A stretch of 64,000 nucleotides of DNA from Mauremys mutica (Eukaryota; Chordata; Testudines; Geoemydidae), in contig NC_059087.1 of NCBI RefSeq assembly GCF_020497125.1, positions 11,565,925-11,629,924 of the forward strand. The letters are read 5' to 3'. Under the pieces are notes generated by a model. The model was given only the letters and a program-made list of their open reading frames with translations, did not search any database and was not told the DNA's origin. Numbering within the stretch: position 1 is the first letter of the stretch; the number at the start of each line of letters is the position of its first letter. Positions 11,691 through 22,471 of the stretch are shown here, piece after piece. Made by a program: the position numbers and the translations under genes.

Positions 11691-13354
11691 TGTAAACCAG
11701 GGTGCCTATGAAAAGTACTTGCACATATCCCTTTAAAATTTTAAAAAATAACAGTGTTGTGAATGATCTTGGCACAAGGTGAATAAGAGCCTCTTAAGCG
11801 ACAGCAATATTTTACAGAAGTACTCTCTTTCTCAAGCACTCTGGTCCCCGGAAGGCAATCAAATCATTTGCTTTGTAACCCCAAACTGTGGTTTTTTTGT
11901 TTGAGTGGGAAATAGTTAACATCAGGTACAAAGGCACACTTCAAAATGTCAGCTTCCCATTCATGCTGTACACTCTGCTTTCCTCTGTGCAAACACAATG
12001 TGCTCACTGCTTTGGGGAGAGACAAGGTCAAAACTTTCAAATACCTGCCCAAAGTCTTACTTTGATAGTGCACTTATCTGTGTTGTAAGATTATTGCATG
12101 AACCTTCTCGATATAGTTCAATTTTGTGAAAAAATATACCCCAAACACTATTAATCAAGTGAAATATTCCATTACACTTCTCTACTGTGACTCATTCATA
12201 TTTGAGCTGGGATACAGAAGTGATCTAAATATATATAATGATTGAAATTGTGACAGCAGCAATAGTTAGATATACAAGGGCCAGATTGTCAGCTGGGTGT
12301 GACTCAACATGGAGCTTCATTGACCCCACTAATATGAGTCCACTGACTCCAATGGAGGTAGGCTGATTTATATTAGCTGAGGATCTGGCACCCCCAAGAA
12401 ATATTGGTCACTACAAAGAGGGAATGTCTATTCTGAGTAAACTTAAATATTGTTTATTATTTTTATTGGCTTTTAAGTGTACTGATATCTTTTTAAATGT
12501 TCTCTACTTGAATGCCACCCACAATCCGAGAACAGCTGAAGGTTTCTGCTAAAAAGATCACAAATGAAATAGTTAATGGTGTTAACATTTCAACCTGTAC
12601 CACTAGTCTCCAGAGTTGACGTCCTACTGAAGAGAATGTGGATAGTTCACAGCTCTCTGAATTATTCTTTTGGTCGGTCTTCCCAGAGACTCAGGAACAT
12701 AAATGTATTGACTCACATGGTTACCGTCACAATCATAATGGCTAGTAACTTTTTTTTTTTTAAATGGAAGCTTGAAATTCTCCAGTAGCTGATGGGATCC
12801 ACATTGAAGCTTTGGTGTGGAACTCTGGCCAATGCTGGCATAAATCGGACCTCTAGTTTGTTTGTTTTTTTTACTTGCAAACTGCGGTAAATCTAGAATA
12901 ATTGAGACACCATAAACATGGGACTCTCATCATGCTGGTCCATCATTGCCAATCTGAAGACTTGGCAAGACTGCAAAGTCTCACAGGATCCCATTGCATG
13001 TAGTGTATGGCCATGCCTTATACTTAGGTACCAAGTCTATTATAGAATGTATTTTCCAATCTTTGATTGTAGGTCATTGATTATAATCTTTGGCCTTGCA
13101 GATGGAAATGCTGGGATACCACATAAATGATTTCAGCTGACAGAAAGGAATGATTTTATCTAAGAGAAAAATGATACATAGAGGGAGACATGTCTGGACA
13201 GCGCTGGGACAAGGGGCAGGGATATCTCTGTATAGATTCCCCAACCCACGTGGAGTTGTACATATGGAGGTGGAGTGCCTTGCTCCATGGCAACCTCCCT
13301 TTTCTTAGCATCCTTGCAGAGCTCTCGCTGAGGGGCCAGCAATCCGTGGAAGAG
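11691..13354. other. Stretch without recognised gene
   Basis: A palindromic relic of the type GACTCCAATGGAGGTAGGCT occurs near 12290-12400. It resembles the dispersed reptile repeats that contain TCAATGGAG. Otherwise there is nothing I can support. Open frames around 11864-12088 and 12576-13130 lack any recognisable content. Confidence 0.45.
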
Positions 13355-13505
13355 GGTTAGTTCCCCAGAGCTGAAGAAGAGCTCTATGCAAGCACGAAAG
13401 CTTGTCTCTCTCATCAACACAATTTGGTCCAATAAAAGATATTGCCTCCCACACCTTGTCTCTAATATTCTGTGACCAACATGGCTACAACAACACTGTA
13501 TACAC
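13355..13505 (+). repeat. Repeat with hammerhead-like core, variant copy
   Basis: CTGAAGA at 13371-13377 is followed by a hairpin-forming block (GAGCTC ... AAGCAC) and then GAAAGC at 13396-13401, the same layout as the repeats at 42493-42587 and 46987-47111. Downstream it reads TTGGTCCAATAAAAGATATT and ends with GACCAACATGGCTACAACAA, which parallels the AGACTAACACGGCTAC end of the other two. It is a common dispersed reptile repeat type. I read it as the same superfamily, possibly Penelope-related; the family name is inference. Confidence 0.6.
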
Positions 13506-14470
13506 TTCAGCAAGAGGAAAGTTAATGAGATCTGGAGCTGAATTAACTCTTACATCGGCCTCTCAAAACCCATGAACACCTCATGTCCCTTAAACACTCC
13601 CAAGGGCAAGTGACTTGCGGAAGTATGACAATCAGGGACCAGTCACACCAAGAAAAGGACAGAAGTTTTAAAGAAAAGTGAGCAGTTGAATCAACTGATC
13701 GCATACTGCGTTATTGTATTAGAAAATGTATCAAGTAAGAACTTTTATGAAAGCTTGTAAAGTTCTGAACCTGATGGTCATTATGAGATAGGTATACAGA
13801 CTGTGGTTATGAGTCTGTGTATTTATGTATATAGAAAACTGTGCTCAGAACCTCTACCACAATTTCAACTACACCTTACAGCAAGGAAGGGCATCTCCCA
13901 AGACAGGTGTTTGAACAAAACTGGCTCCAAGTAACAACCCATTGTCCAACCAGGAAGAGACAACGGGGAACAATTAAGAGTTAATGGAAAGACTCTGGGA
14001 CATCTCAAGTTAAGAAGAGATTTCCACACTCTGAACATTAGTCACCATGGACTGAGAAGCGGGGGGGGGAGGGGGGGGGGAGATAAAAAGAGAGGGGAAA
14101 GCCTTTTAAAAGCAGGTTTGTGTCTGAGGTTTTTAACCCAGAAACTGACAGTCACTTGGTGGGAGCTGTCTGTGAAATGCTGGGCCCTCTCTATGGCTAC
14201 GAGGTACACTGGGAAACTATTCAAAGGCAACAGATAGCTTGTATTAGTACAGGGATTTTATCCAATATGGAAGTGCAAATGTTTATTTTCTGTGCTACTT
14301 TTATATGTTGTTTGCTTGAAGTGCTAATTCATCTTTGAATCTGTGGTTTTTCTATTACACAAACTTTTTGTTTATTTCTACCCCAAGCAGGCGCTAAGAG
14401 TTTGCAGGATTGGGGCCATACTGGGTAACTAGACATACACTCCTGTTGTGCTGCATAGGGAAAGGCCAAA
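13506..14470. other. Stretch without recognised gene
   Basis: Contains a poly-G tract at 14060-14079 broken by single A residues. No coding region was seen; the open frames opposite and across the poly-G tract are low-complexity artefacts. Confidence 0.5.
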
Positions 14471-14775
14471 CAGGGCCGCCCGGGGGGGGGGGGGGAATGG
14501 CGGCAAGTGGGGCAATTTGCCCCAGGCCCTGGGCCCCGCAGGGGCCCCCATGAGAGTTTTTTGGGACCCCTGGAGCGGGGTCCTTCACTCACTCTGGGCC
14601 CCCAGAGCCTCTTCCGCTCCGGGTCTTCGGCGGCAATTTGGCGGCAATTCGGCGGCGGGGGGTCCTTCTGCCCCGGGACCGGCTACCGAAGTGCCGGGTC
14701 TTCAGCGGCAATTTGGTGGCGGGGGCCCCCTGCTGCCGAAGACCTCAGGCCCCCTGAATCCTCTGGGCGGCCCTG
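14471..14775. mobile_element. hAT-type non-autonomous element with 8-bp target duplication
   Basis: The ends are CAGGGCCGCCC (14471-14481) and its exact reverse complement GGGCGGCCCTG (14765-14775). The flanks are AGGCCAAA (14463-14470) and AGGCCAAG (14776-14783), seven of eight bases alike. CAGGG-type ends with 8-bp duplications are characteristic of the hAT superfamily. The 305-bp body is GC-rich, with repeated GGCGGCAATT blocks and a 14-base G run at 14482-14495. The long open frames here are composition artefacts. Confidence 0.85.
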
Positions 14776-14981
14776 AGGCCAAGCCATGTTGTTGCTTCTT
14801 CCGTTGTAGCTTTTCATTACAAACCAAAAGGCCTTAGTCTTGGAGTTCCTGGCCCCACGACCACGTACTGACACACACAGTTCTGTTGCTGTCAAAGGTA
14901 CTACTAGTTATTCACACGCACGAGTAAAAGATCCACAAGCTGGCCCCCCAAATGAAGCTGTTGGCTGCTGACTGGGTGAAG

Positions 14982-15013
14982 CGATACTGGGTTCCCCATT
15001 AGGCAGCCAGACA
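14982..15013 (+). repeat. Short copy of a segment also found at 7756-7786
   Basis: GATACTGGGTTCC and CCATTAGGCAGCCAGACA are identical, in the same order, to the bases that follow inverted repeat arm 1. Sequence on both sides differs. It suggests a third fragment of the same unclassified element. Confidence 0.55.
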
Positions 15014-15238
15014 CACTTTTTCAGACTGCCTGGTTTATGATGGCACATGCTCTTCAATACACTCAAGCACAAATTACACCCTGGTTAATCACCTGAGCAG
15101 TGACCTTTTGTTATTGTTGTTTTGTGCTCTGAGCAGGCCACACTACCAGCTTTTTTGGCACATGTCTCATTAAAGCCAATAAGCAGCATGCAAAAGTAAA
15201 CTTAATTTGCTGTGCCTTTAAATCTAGCCTTGAGACAC

Positions 15239-16146
15239 TGGGGTGACCAGGTGTCTGTTTTTCGACCAGAACACCTGCTCGAAAAGGGACCCTGGCAGCT
15301 CCAGTCAGCACCACCGACCGGGCCGTTCAAGGTCCTGTCAGCAGTGCTAAGGCAGGCTAGTCCCTACCTGTCCTGGCACTGTACTGCACCCAGGAAGAGG
15401 CGAGCAGGTCCAGCTCCTAGGCAGGGGGGCCATGGGGCTCCGCGTGCTGTTCCCGCCCCGAGCACTGGCTCCACACTTTCATTGGCTGGTTCCTGGCCAA
15501 TGGGAGCTGGGGGGGCGGGAGCAGTGCCTGCAGGCAAGAGCAGCACACAGAGTCTTCTGTTCCCACCCCTCGTCTACTAGCACCGGACCTGCTGGCCACT
15601 TCCAGGGAGCGTGCAACACAGTGTCAGGACAGGATGGCAGCTGACCGGGAGTTGCCCGAGGTAAGCCCGTGCCCCAACCCCCTGCCCCAGCCCTGAGCCA
15701 CCCCCACCCCCAAACCCAGAGCCCCTTCCTGCACCTCAAACCTCTCATCCCTGGCCCCAGGCCAGAGCCTGTATCCCACTCCAACCCCCTGCCCCAACCC
15801 TGAGCCCTCCCAAACCCGGAGCCCCCTCCTGCACCTCAAACCCCTCATCCCCGGCCCCAGCCCAGAGCCTGCACCCCCAGGCCAGAGCCCTAATCCCCCT
15901 TCACACCAACCCCCTGCCCCAGACCAGAGTCCCCTCCCACACTCTGAACCCCTCATCCCCAGCCCCACCCAGAGCCCTCACCCCCTCCCACACCCCAAGC
16001 CCCTGCCCCAGCTCAGTGAAAGTGAGTGAGGGTGGGAAAGAGCAAGTCACCGAGGGAGGGGGAACATAGTGAGTGGGGGCAGGACCTCAGGGAAAGGGTG
16101 GGGCTAGGGTGTTCGGGTTTGTGTAATTAGAAAGTTGGCAACCCTA
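15239..16146. mobile_element. hAT-like non-autonomous element with perfect 8-bp duplication
   Basis: TGAGACAC occurs exactly at 15231-15238 and 16147-16154. The left end is TGGGGTGACCAG and the right end, read inverted, is TAGGGTTGCCAAC, so the terminal repeats are short and imperfect. The 908-bp body is GC-rich. It contains an ATTGGCTGGTTCCTGG / CCAATGGGAGCTGG pair and a minisatellite (15680-16010). No transposase frame is present; the open frames of 100-120 codons on both strands are composition artefacts. Confidence 0.8.
15680..16010. repeat. Minisatellite inside the hAT-like element
   Basis: A unit of roughly 70-85 bases recurs about four times. It carries CCCCTGCCCCAGCCC, CAGAGCCC, CCTGCACCTCAAACC and CTCATCCC blocks with varied spacing. 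Related blocks (AGGCTCTGGGCTGGGGCAGG) are seen inverted near 27370 in another GC-rich repeat. Confidence 0.7.
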
Positions 16147-16158
16147 TGAGACACACTT

Positions 16159-16306
16159 CAGGGCTGCGCTAACCCATTGGGGGCCCTAAGCATGAATATT
16201 TTGGGCCCCCCGCACAATACAAAATAAAAAGCGAATAGGTTACACCTTTGAGTTGCTTGGGGCCCTAAGCAACTGCTTAGTCTGCTTAGGCCTAGTACCA
16301 GCACTG
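16159..16306. mobile_element. Possible hAT-type fragment
   Basis: The left end CAGGGCTG and the right end CAGCACTG could form short inverted ends. The body holds two GGGGCCCTAAGCA blocks, a direct repeat. No flanking 8-bp duplication is visible, so the boundaries are tentative. Confidence 0.4.
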
Positions 16307-17120
16307 ACAGGAACAATCATCACAAAGTCTTAACTACTTGCAAAAAGTTGGCTAAAGAAATGCTGCCTCCTTAACAGATTATGCAAGATTTTGATTGTTT
16401 GTTTTTTAGCCCCATAACTTCAATTAAACTAGATTTGCAGCCAACAGATGTATAATCATTGCTAAGTTAGGGGTTATTTTTCTTTCAAATGTATATATAA
16501 ACTGAGAAAGCACATCCATAAAAAATAAGATATGTAAAAGCTGCTTTCTTACATCGACTAAGTGATTAAAAAGGTAATCTCACAGAAATGTCCCAGCATT
16601 TGTTTATATTAATGTTAATAACTTGCTAACTAATGATAAATGTATGATAATTTATTCTAAGTGAAATGAAGTGTGCCCTTAAGCCAGACTCTGCAAACGA
16701 AAGCTTCTGCTCACACAGGTTTGGAGCATGAACATTAATAACTACATTTCTTCACTGCAGTGAAAATGATTGCATGAAAATGATATGCAAAGGAAAATCG
16801 TGGTGGCAAGAAAACAAAGCCAGCACAGGGGTGTCTACAAGCTGTGACTTCAAAGTTCTTTTCAACTTTCCCTTACAGTACTTGTTGACTATCGGTCTTG
16901 TGCCAGTATTTTGCCTTAGATGGGGTTTACCACCATTCCCAAGCAACCCAACTCCAAGAAGACCCGGTCTCGGTGCGCCGGGGGCTGCTACCAGCCTCAC
17001 ACCGTCCATGGGACCTCTTAATGGTTTCACGCCCTCTTGAACTCACAAGCTGTGACTTTTCCTGCGGTACCTTTCCCAATATACTAGGGTCTGGAGATGT
17101 AGTGTAGGATCAAAATGTTC
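16307..17120. other. Stretch without recognised gene
   Basis: AT-rich sequence without a supported feature. Open frames at 16752-17107 lie on both strands over the same bases and show no domain. Confidence 0.45.
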
Positions 17121-17295
17121 TAGGGGTGCCAACCCTCCAGGATTGGCCTGGAATCTCCTGGAATCGGCATCTATCTCCCGGTGGCTATTGAAAGCAATCC
17201 AGAAGATTTTAATAGGCTATTTTAAGAAAATGACACTATGTCATGTTGGGGAAAAAAATCTCCCAGAATAGCTTCAGTCAGAGTTGGCAACCCTA
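17121..17295. mobile_element. Small hAT-like MITE (TAGGGGTGCCAAC ends)
   Basis: The left end TAGGGGTGCCAAC is matched by the right end GTTGGCAACCCTA, read inverted as TAGGGTTGCCAAC. TGTTC flanks both sides directly (17116-17120 and 17296-17300). The ends are close to those of the 15239-16146 element, so one transposase could have moved both. The body contains CTCCAGGATTGGCCTGGAAT and CTGGAATCGGCATC blocks. Confidence 0.7.
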
Positions 17296-17303
17296 TGTTC
17301 TCC

Positions 17304-17847
17304 CTCGCCAAAGAGAGACAGTTTTCAACTTCCCTTTTAAAAGTCTGCAGATCTCACATGGTGTACAAGGTTGTTTCTCTCCAATGCAAATAGGAACGAA
17401 GGCTACATGTGGAGTCGAGGGAGGTTAATAGCTGGACAAGTTCCTCCTCACTAAGTGGTAGGCAGCAAGTCTCAAGCATGGCCCTTCATTTGCAAAGGAC
17501 TGCAAGGGCACAGAATGGACCTGTCTGGGTAGCCATGGGCCAAAACACACCCCTAATCTTCTCTTTGGGCTGATTTCTTCCTATTGTTATTAGTAATTCT
17601 ATTAAGGAAATGCCTAGAGGCCCCAACCAAGATGTGAACACACAGTGAGAAAATATCCCTGCCTCAGCTTAATTCAAACTGGGTGCCCTCCACTCCCACC
17701 TCTGTCCCGCACACTTTTTACCTTGCACGCAACACTCTGGATCTGTACCCATGCAAGTTCAAGCCCAAAATAAAACAGATGGTGGTTAAAGAAAGTCAAG
17801 TTTTGAACAGCATCGTGTTTGGGATTCATTCTACAATTGTACTACAG

Positions 17848-17890
<43 letters not shown>

Positions 17891-19816
17891 CGCGCGTGCG
17901 GGGGGAGGGGGAATTCCCTCATCTCTCAGTGCGACACCATGGAGGGCCTTCAAGGAACATACTCCCAGCAACAGTGTCAGAGCCTCTTCCCTTTTTCACA
18001 AATGCCATAGGCTCGATTGCTACTTTAAGTCTTCTGGAAAACGTGAACCAAGAGCAACCATCAATAAATTCCAGAACATCTCCTGCAACATGTAATCACT
18101 TGAGGCCAAGTTACGACTCTCTCCATGACGAAATAGCACCTTGACCCCTTGAACAACTAAAGTCAATGGGATCATGCATGAAATAAGGTGCTATTCCACA
18201 TAGAGATGTCAGAATCTGGCCCTTATGCTGCACTCAGGTGCAATTCCCACTGCAGGCTGAATACAGATCAGGAAAAGTTTATAATTCTTTCTTATAAGGC
18301 TTCATTTAACAAAAAGGTATGATTCACTCAGGTTTGATTTTTCACGTTCCAATGGAGGTGTGTGAAATACTTGAAACAAAATACAAAACTCAGATACAGG
18401 AATTTCTTGTATTTTTTGACAGGTTTGGAAAGGAGTGGGATCATGTCTGCAAAAAAAAAAAAAAAACCCACGATTTTTCCCCTTGTGGAAGCTTATTTTT
18501 GCATAACATGGGAGAGCAGACAATGAAGATAATTTGTGCTATTTCTGAGCAAAGACAGACTATTTATCACTGAAAATATTTTCAACATGGAAATTAGTCA
18601 TTTCCCCCCAAAAAATACCACGAAACAAAATCACCCACACAATGGAATGGCAAACAATTTCAATGCAGACTTCCATGAAAGAAAAATGGTGAATTTTGCA
18701 CAGTTGTAGTTTTTTTGGCTTAGTCATTACAGAGCATAAGTGGTCATCAGACCCTGAAATTTTCTACTGAGCATGTGGATCTTATAGTCTGGGTTTTGGA
18801 AGCATAATATTCTTTTCAGACAAGTACAAAGGTTTTGACAAACTCATGTCTTCCTTGGTAGTTCAGATAATTTTGTACCCACTGAGCTATATAGGGCTGT
18901 GCAGCATTTAAATTGCCTTGTAAGTTATTTGAAATCTATGATATTCACCAACTTCTTTTATGATCTGGCTTGCCACTGCCTTTACTAGTGCTTTTCTTTT
19001 CAAAAGACAGGGTTATGCCATTTTCTTCTTAAATTATGCAATATTCTGCTCCAGGTAAGGTGAAAAGTAAGATCCAAATAGGCCCAAGCACTGTGAATAG
19101 CTAGCAGGTCTCATTTTTTGCCCCTGTAGATGTTCTATATCATTCCCAGATCTTTTGACTCTACCTCCTGCAGTATCCTTTGGAAACACACTTATAACTC
19201 CACCATGCTACATGGTCAATTAACTATTTTGTTTGGATCGTGGAACTTTCTGCTTTTTCTTTCGAGCCCAATCCTGCTCCCATTAAAGTCAGTGGCAGCA
19301 CTCCCACTAACTCCAAGGGGAACAGGAGCAGACTCTAGCTGATAACAGATTTCCAACATCATATAAAAAATGAGAGTAGATTTTGGTTCATTTTTTGTCT
19401 TCCATCCCTGCCTCCAGATAAAATACAAGTAATAATCAGTGTGAGAATTAGAGACACAGTCCTTCCAACATCCACCCGGAGATGTAAATCACCGACCAGA
19501 AGATTTACTCCAGCTGCTTAGACAAGCTCTAGTGCGGCCTCATCAGGAAAGAGCTCCATTAATAACCAAACTTATAGAATTCTTTGCAAAGAATTGTCTT
19601 CTTATTGGGTGTAATTAATTCCTTGACCGCCACAGAAGGACGATCTGAGTGAAAACACATCCTTAGACTGTAATGATTATGCTAATCCTGTAAAGAGAAA
19701 AGCTGTGTTGTCAATTAATCAAAGTACCGAGCTTCACAGCTCAACTTCTGAGTTGGACTAAACTATCTATATGGAGAGAGCAAGACACACACACATACTC
19801 TCTTTTCTCTGCATCT
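17304..19816. other. Stretch without recognised gene
   Basis: Holds the (TG)n(CG)n microsatellite at 17849-17896, an A-run near 18452 and a relic of the palindromic CAATCCTGCTCCCATT / AACTCCAAGGGGAACAGGAG type at 19263-19336. No gene is supported; the 153-codon frame at 17683-18144 is built on the CA/TG repeat. Confidence 0.5.
17849..17896. repeat. (TG)n(CG)n microsatellite
   Basis: A pure TG run passes into a CG run. Alternating purine-pyrimidine sequence of this kind can adopt Z-form DNA; that is general knowledge and was not tested here. The cysteine/valine-rich open frames over it are artefacts. Confidence 0.95.
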
Positions 19817-19819
19817 GAA

Positions 19820-20105
19820 GGTATGTCTACACTGCAATCATGGCGTGTAACTGCAGCTTGCGTAGACAAAGTTAATCTAGCTAGCCCAGGCACTGGAGCA
19901 ATGAGGCTGCCACAGCACGGGCTTCACCATGGGCTAGCATATCTGTAATTACCCATGTTTCTAGATGGATTTTGTACAGTCTACCCTGACATCCATACTG
20001 CCGTGGCTTCACTGCTCTGGTACCCAAGCTAACTAGATTCAAGCTAGCTCAGGTATGTCTAGTCAAGCTGTAATCAAACCCCCTGATTGCAGTATAGACA
20101 TAACC
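19820..20105. mobile_element. MITE with GGTATGTCTACACTGCAATC ends
   Basis: The left end GGTATGTCTACACTGCAATC is matched by the right end, which read inverted is GGTTATGTCTATACTGCAAT. The 286-bp body has no frame. The TCTACACT core of the ends is shared with the Harbinger elements of this window, so I place it with PIF/Harbinger. Only a loose GAA-like flank is seen, and the target duplication is not certain. Confidence 0.65.
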
Positions 20106-20348
20106 AGAATCAAATTTTACTAGTGGAGGGTCCATCACATGAGACACTTAAAAGCCTATGACAATACATGACTAGAACATGTATTGTAAGAAAACCTCCT
20201 GCACCGGCAGTGGGCATGGACTAATGACTTACCTGGTTCATCATCTCCTACCTCTGTGAAAAAGTAGTGTGGACTCCCATGAGCGAACTTGCAAGAGACT
20301 AGCCACCTTCATTTGATGAGGAGTTCTTCGTCCCCTCACACATATTGA

Positions 20349-20719
20349 AATTAGAGCTGTGGAAATAACTGATTTTTTTTGGTTTGCTGGCAGTGCTGAA
20401 AAAAAAATCTTTTGCGTCGATCTGAAACCATTTGTTTTTTTAATTTTTGATGCACTGAAAAGTCAAAATTAAGTTCATTTCAGGTAAAAGAAAACATTTT
20501 GTTTTGATTTCAAGGGTTTTTTAAAAACTTTTTTTTTATTTTGAATACAATTTTGAACCAAAAAGTCATTTTGAATTAGAAAAAACAAAACTTTTTGATT
20601 TTTTTTGGAATTTGTTTTTATGGGGGTTTTCGACCAAAACAATTTGGCAAAGTTCAGGAAACTTTTTGATCAACCTAAATCTGGGTTTTCAGCCAAAACT
20701 TTTTGCCCACGTCTAATTT
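20349..20719. repeat. A/T-rich foldback-type repeat
   Basis: The ends AATTAGAGCTGTGG (left) and AATTAGACGTGGGC (right, inverted) look related. The body is dominated by TTTTGAATT, AAAACATTTTG and GTTTTCGACCAAAAC blocks. Similar sequence occurs at 27196-27330, 49160-49400 and 51535-52125. No coding content. Confidence 0.45.
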
Positions 20720-21374
20720 AGACTCTTTCATTCCCAAACATTCTCCCCATCTACAAAGACACACATTTGCATCCCCCATCTTCATCCCCAAAGTCAGAGC
20801 AGCAGAGGCAGGAGACAGGCCCTAAAGAAAAAGCAACTATAATGAAGTGTTTAACTCTCTCTCCCTCCACAAAAGGGAGGCTCGAGGCAGTGAGAGAGCA
20901 GAGCAGCTGTGACAAGCTGCATCGGAGAGTCACTGGCTGGCCCATGTGTTTAACAGGGATGATCATCTCTGCTCTATGACACTGGGCCACTACGGCTTTA
21001 TTGGTTTTTAACAATGTCCCCTAGCTGGTCTCATGCATCCAACCAAATCCACAAGTCAATTCAAATCTCCAGTTATTAACATGTATCACTAACAAACCCT
21101 CAAAACTCAGACTCTCTGGGCATGTAAATGTAAAAAGAAAAATGGAGAGGGGGGAGGACTGGAAACAACTGACAAAATAGGTGTTAGCCCTAAAGCAGAA
21201 ATACCTGAATAGGCTTATAAAGCATAATACTTTTCTCTTAATCAAACTAATTTCAAACTCCAAAGCCCCCATGTTGCATTAATATGGGACTTCCCAGATT
21301 ATTCAAATTCTCCTGTGGGTCTTTGCTGGAGAAGACATTTCCTATATGAATATTCAGCTTCCTAGCTCTCTGTC
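20720..21374. other. Stretch without recognised gene
   Basis: No supported feature. Overlapping open frames on both strands at 20751-21014 have no recognisable content. Confidence 0.45.
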
Positions 21375-21377
21375 TCA

Positions 21378-21649
21378 GGCTTTGGCTACACTTACACTTC
21401 AAAGCGCTGCCGCGGCAGCGCTTTGAAGCACTAAGTGTAGTCAAAGCGCCAGCGCTGGGAGAAAGCTCTCCCAGCGCTGTCCGTACTCCACCTCCCTGTG
21501 GGGAATAACGGACAGCGCTGGGAGCTGCGCTCCCAGCGCTGGGGCTTTGACCACACTGGCGCTTTGCAGCGCCGCAATTTGCAGCGCTGGAGAGGGTGTG
21601 TTTTCACACCCTGCTGCAGCGCTGCAAATTTGTAAGTGTAGCCAAGCCC
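21378..21649. mobile_element. Harbinger-type MITE, 272 bp, copy 1
   Basis: The left end GGCTTTGGCTACACTTAC and the right end, read inverted as GGGCTTGGCTACACTTAC, are nearly identical to the ends of Harbinger element 1 (32096-36392). TCA flanks both sides (21375-21377, 21650-21652), a 3-bp duplication as expected for PIF/Harbinger. A 24-bp perfect palindrome lies at 21400-21423. CAGCGCTG, the repeated motif of element 1, occurs several times. It has the same length as the copy at 36104-36375 and is about 96 percent identical by eye. Confidence 0.9.
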
Positions 21650-21826
21650 TCAGATACCAACTAAGGAGTTGTTCCTGTAAAAACATTGAGTTAGAACATT
21701 CTATGAATACCGACACCCAGGAACTGCATGGCAAATGGGACTTACCCAATAACCTTCAAGCTACAAAGAATAAAGGGATACGGGTGGTGGGGGTGGAGGG
21801 CATCAAACTTCCAGAATACTCACACA

Positions 21827-22016
21827 GGGGGGAGGGATAGCTCAGTGGTTTGAGCACTGGCCTGCTAAACCCAGGGTTGTGAGTTCAATCCTTGAGGGGG
21901 CCACTTAGGGATCTGGGGCAAAAAAATTGGTCCTGCTAGAGAAGGCAGGGGGCTGGACTTGATGACCTTTCAAGGTCCCTTCCAGTTCTAGGAGATTGGT
22001 ATATCTCCAATTATTA
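21827..22016 (+). mobile_element. tRNA-derived SINE of the turtle type
   Basis: Box A lies at 21838-21856 (TAGCTCAGTGGTTTGAGCA) and box B at 21875-21891 (GGTTGTGAGTTCAATCC), the internal RNA polymerase III promoter of tRNA genes. A unique region and a tail with GGACTTGATGACCTTTCAAG and GTCCCTTCCAGTTC follow, then ATTATTACTATTAC. The tail resembles CR1-like LINE 3' ends, which supply the reverse transcriptase in tortoise SINEs. No anticodon-arm tRNA fold is kept beyond the boxes. Confidence 0.85.
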
Positions 22017-22219
22017 CTATTACTAAATGAACCCTTAATTCAGAATTTAGGGTAAAATCCAAAAACTGTCTTTAATTTATGTTAACCTGATGAGTTTTGC
22101 GCCACTGAATCAAGCGAGAGCCACTGAGCCAAATTCATTCCTGTAGTAATGGACTGGTTTCAAAGGAGTCACACCAGGGATGAAGCTTTCAGCTTCTGCT
22201 TCCATCTATGCCTCTGTTC

Positions 22220-22471
22220 CAGGGGCGGCTCTAGGAATTTGGCCGCCCCAAGCAGGGCGGCACGCCGCAGGGGGCTCACTGCCGGTTGCCGGTCCCGCGG
22301 CTCCGGGGGACCTCTTGCAGACATGCCTGCGGAGGGCGCGCTGGTCCCGCGGCTCCGGTGGACCTCCCGCAGGCATGACTGCGGAAGGTCCGCCGGAGCT
22401 GCCTGCCGCCCTGCTGGCAAAATGCCGCCCCAAGCACGCACTTGGCGCGCTGGGGTCTGGAGCCGGCCCTG
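22220..22471. mobile_element. hAT-type MITE with perfect 8-bp duplication
   Basis: The ends are CAGGGGCGGCTCTAG and CTGGAGCCGGCCCTG (inverted). CTCTGTTC occurs exactly on both sides (22212-22219 and 22472-22479). The 252-bp GC-rich body has a direct repeat of about 65-70 bases built on GGTCCCGCGGCTCCGG and GGACCTC blocks. The 90-150-codon open frames on both strands here are artefacts of composition. Confidence 0.9.

Noticed and set aside
14448..14837. Open frames of 90-130 codons on both strands
   Set aside because: They lie in the GC-rich hAT MITE at 14471-14775, overlap each other in several frames and are Pro/Gly/Ala-rich; stop codons are rare here only because of composition.
15212..15968. 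Open frames of 100-122 codons on both strands
   Set aside because: They cover the GC-rich hAT-like element and its minisatellite; no domain, and no frame is preferred.
17683..18144. 153-codon frame with a Cys/Val repeat
   Set aside because: The repeat is the translated TG/CG microsatellite; the flanks show no domain.
21827..21900. tRNA gene
   Set aside because: Boxes A and B are present, but the acceptor and anticodon arms do not fold and a LINE-type tail follows; it is a SINE head. The same holds for 53913-53970 on the minus strand.
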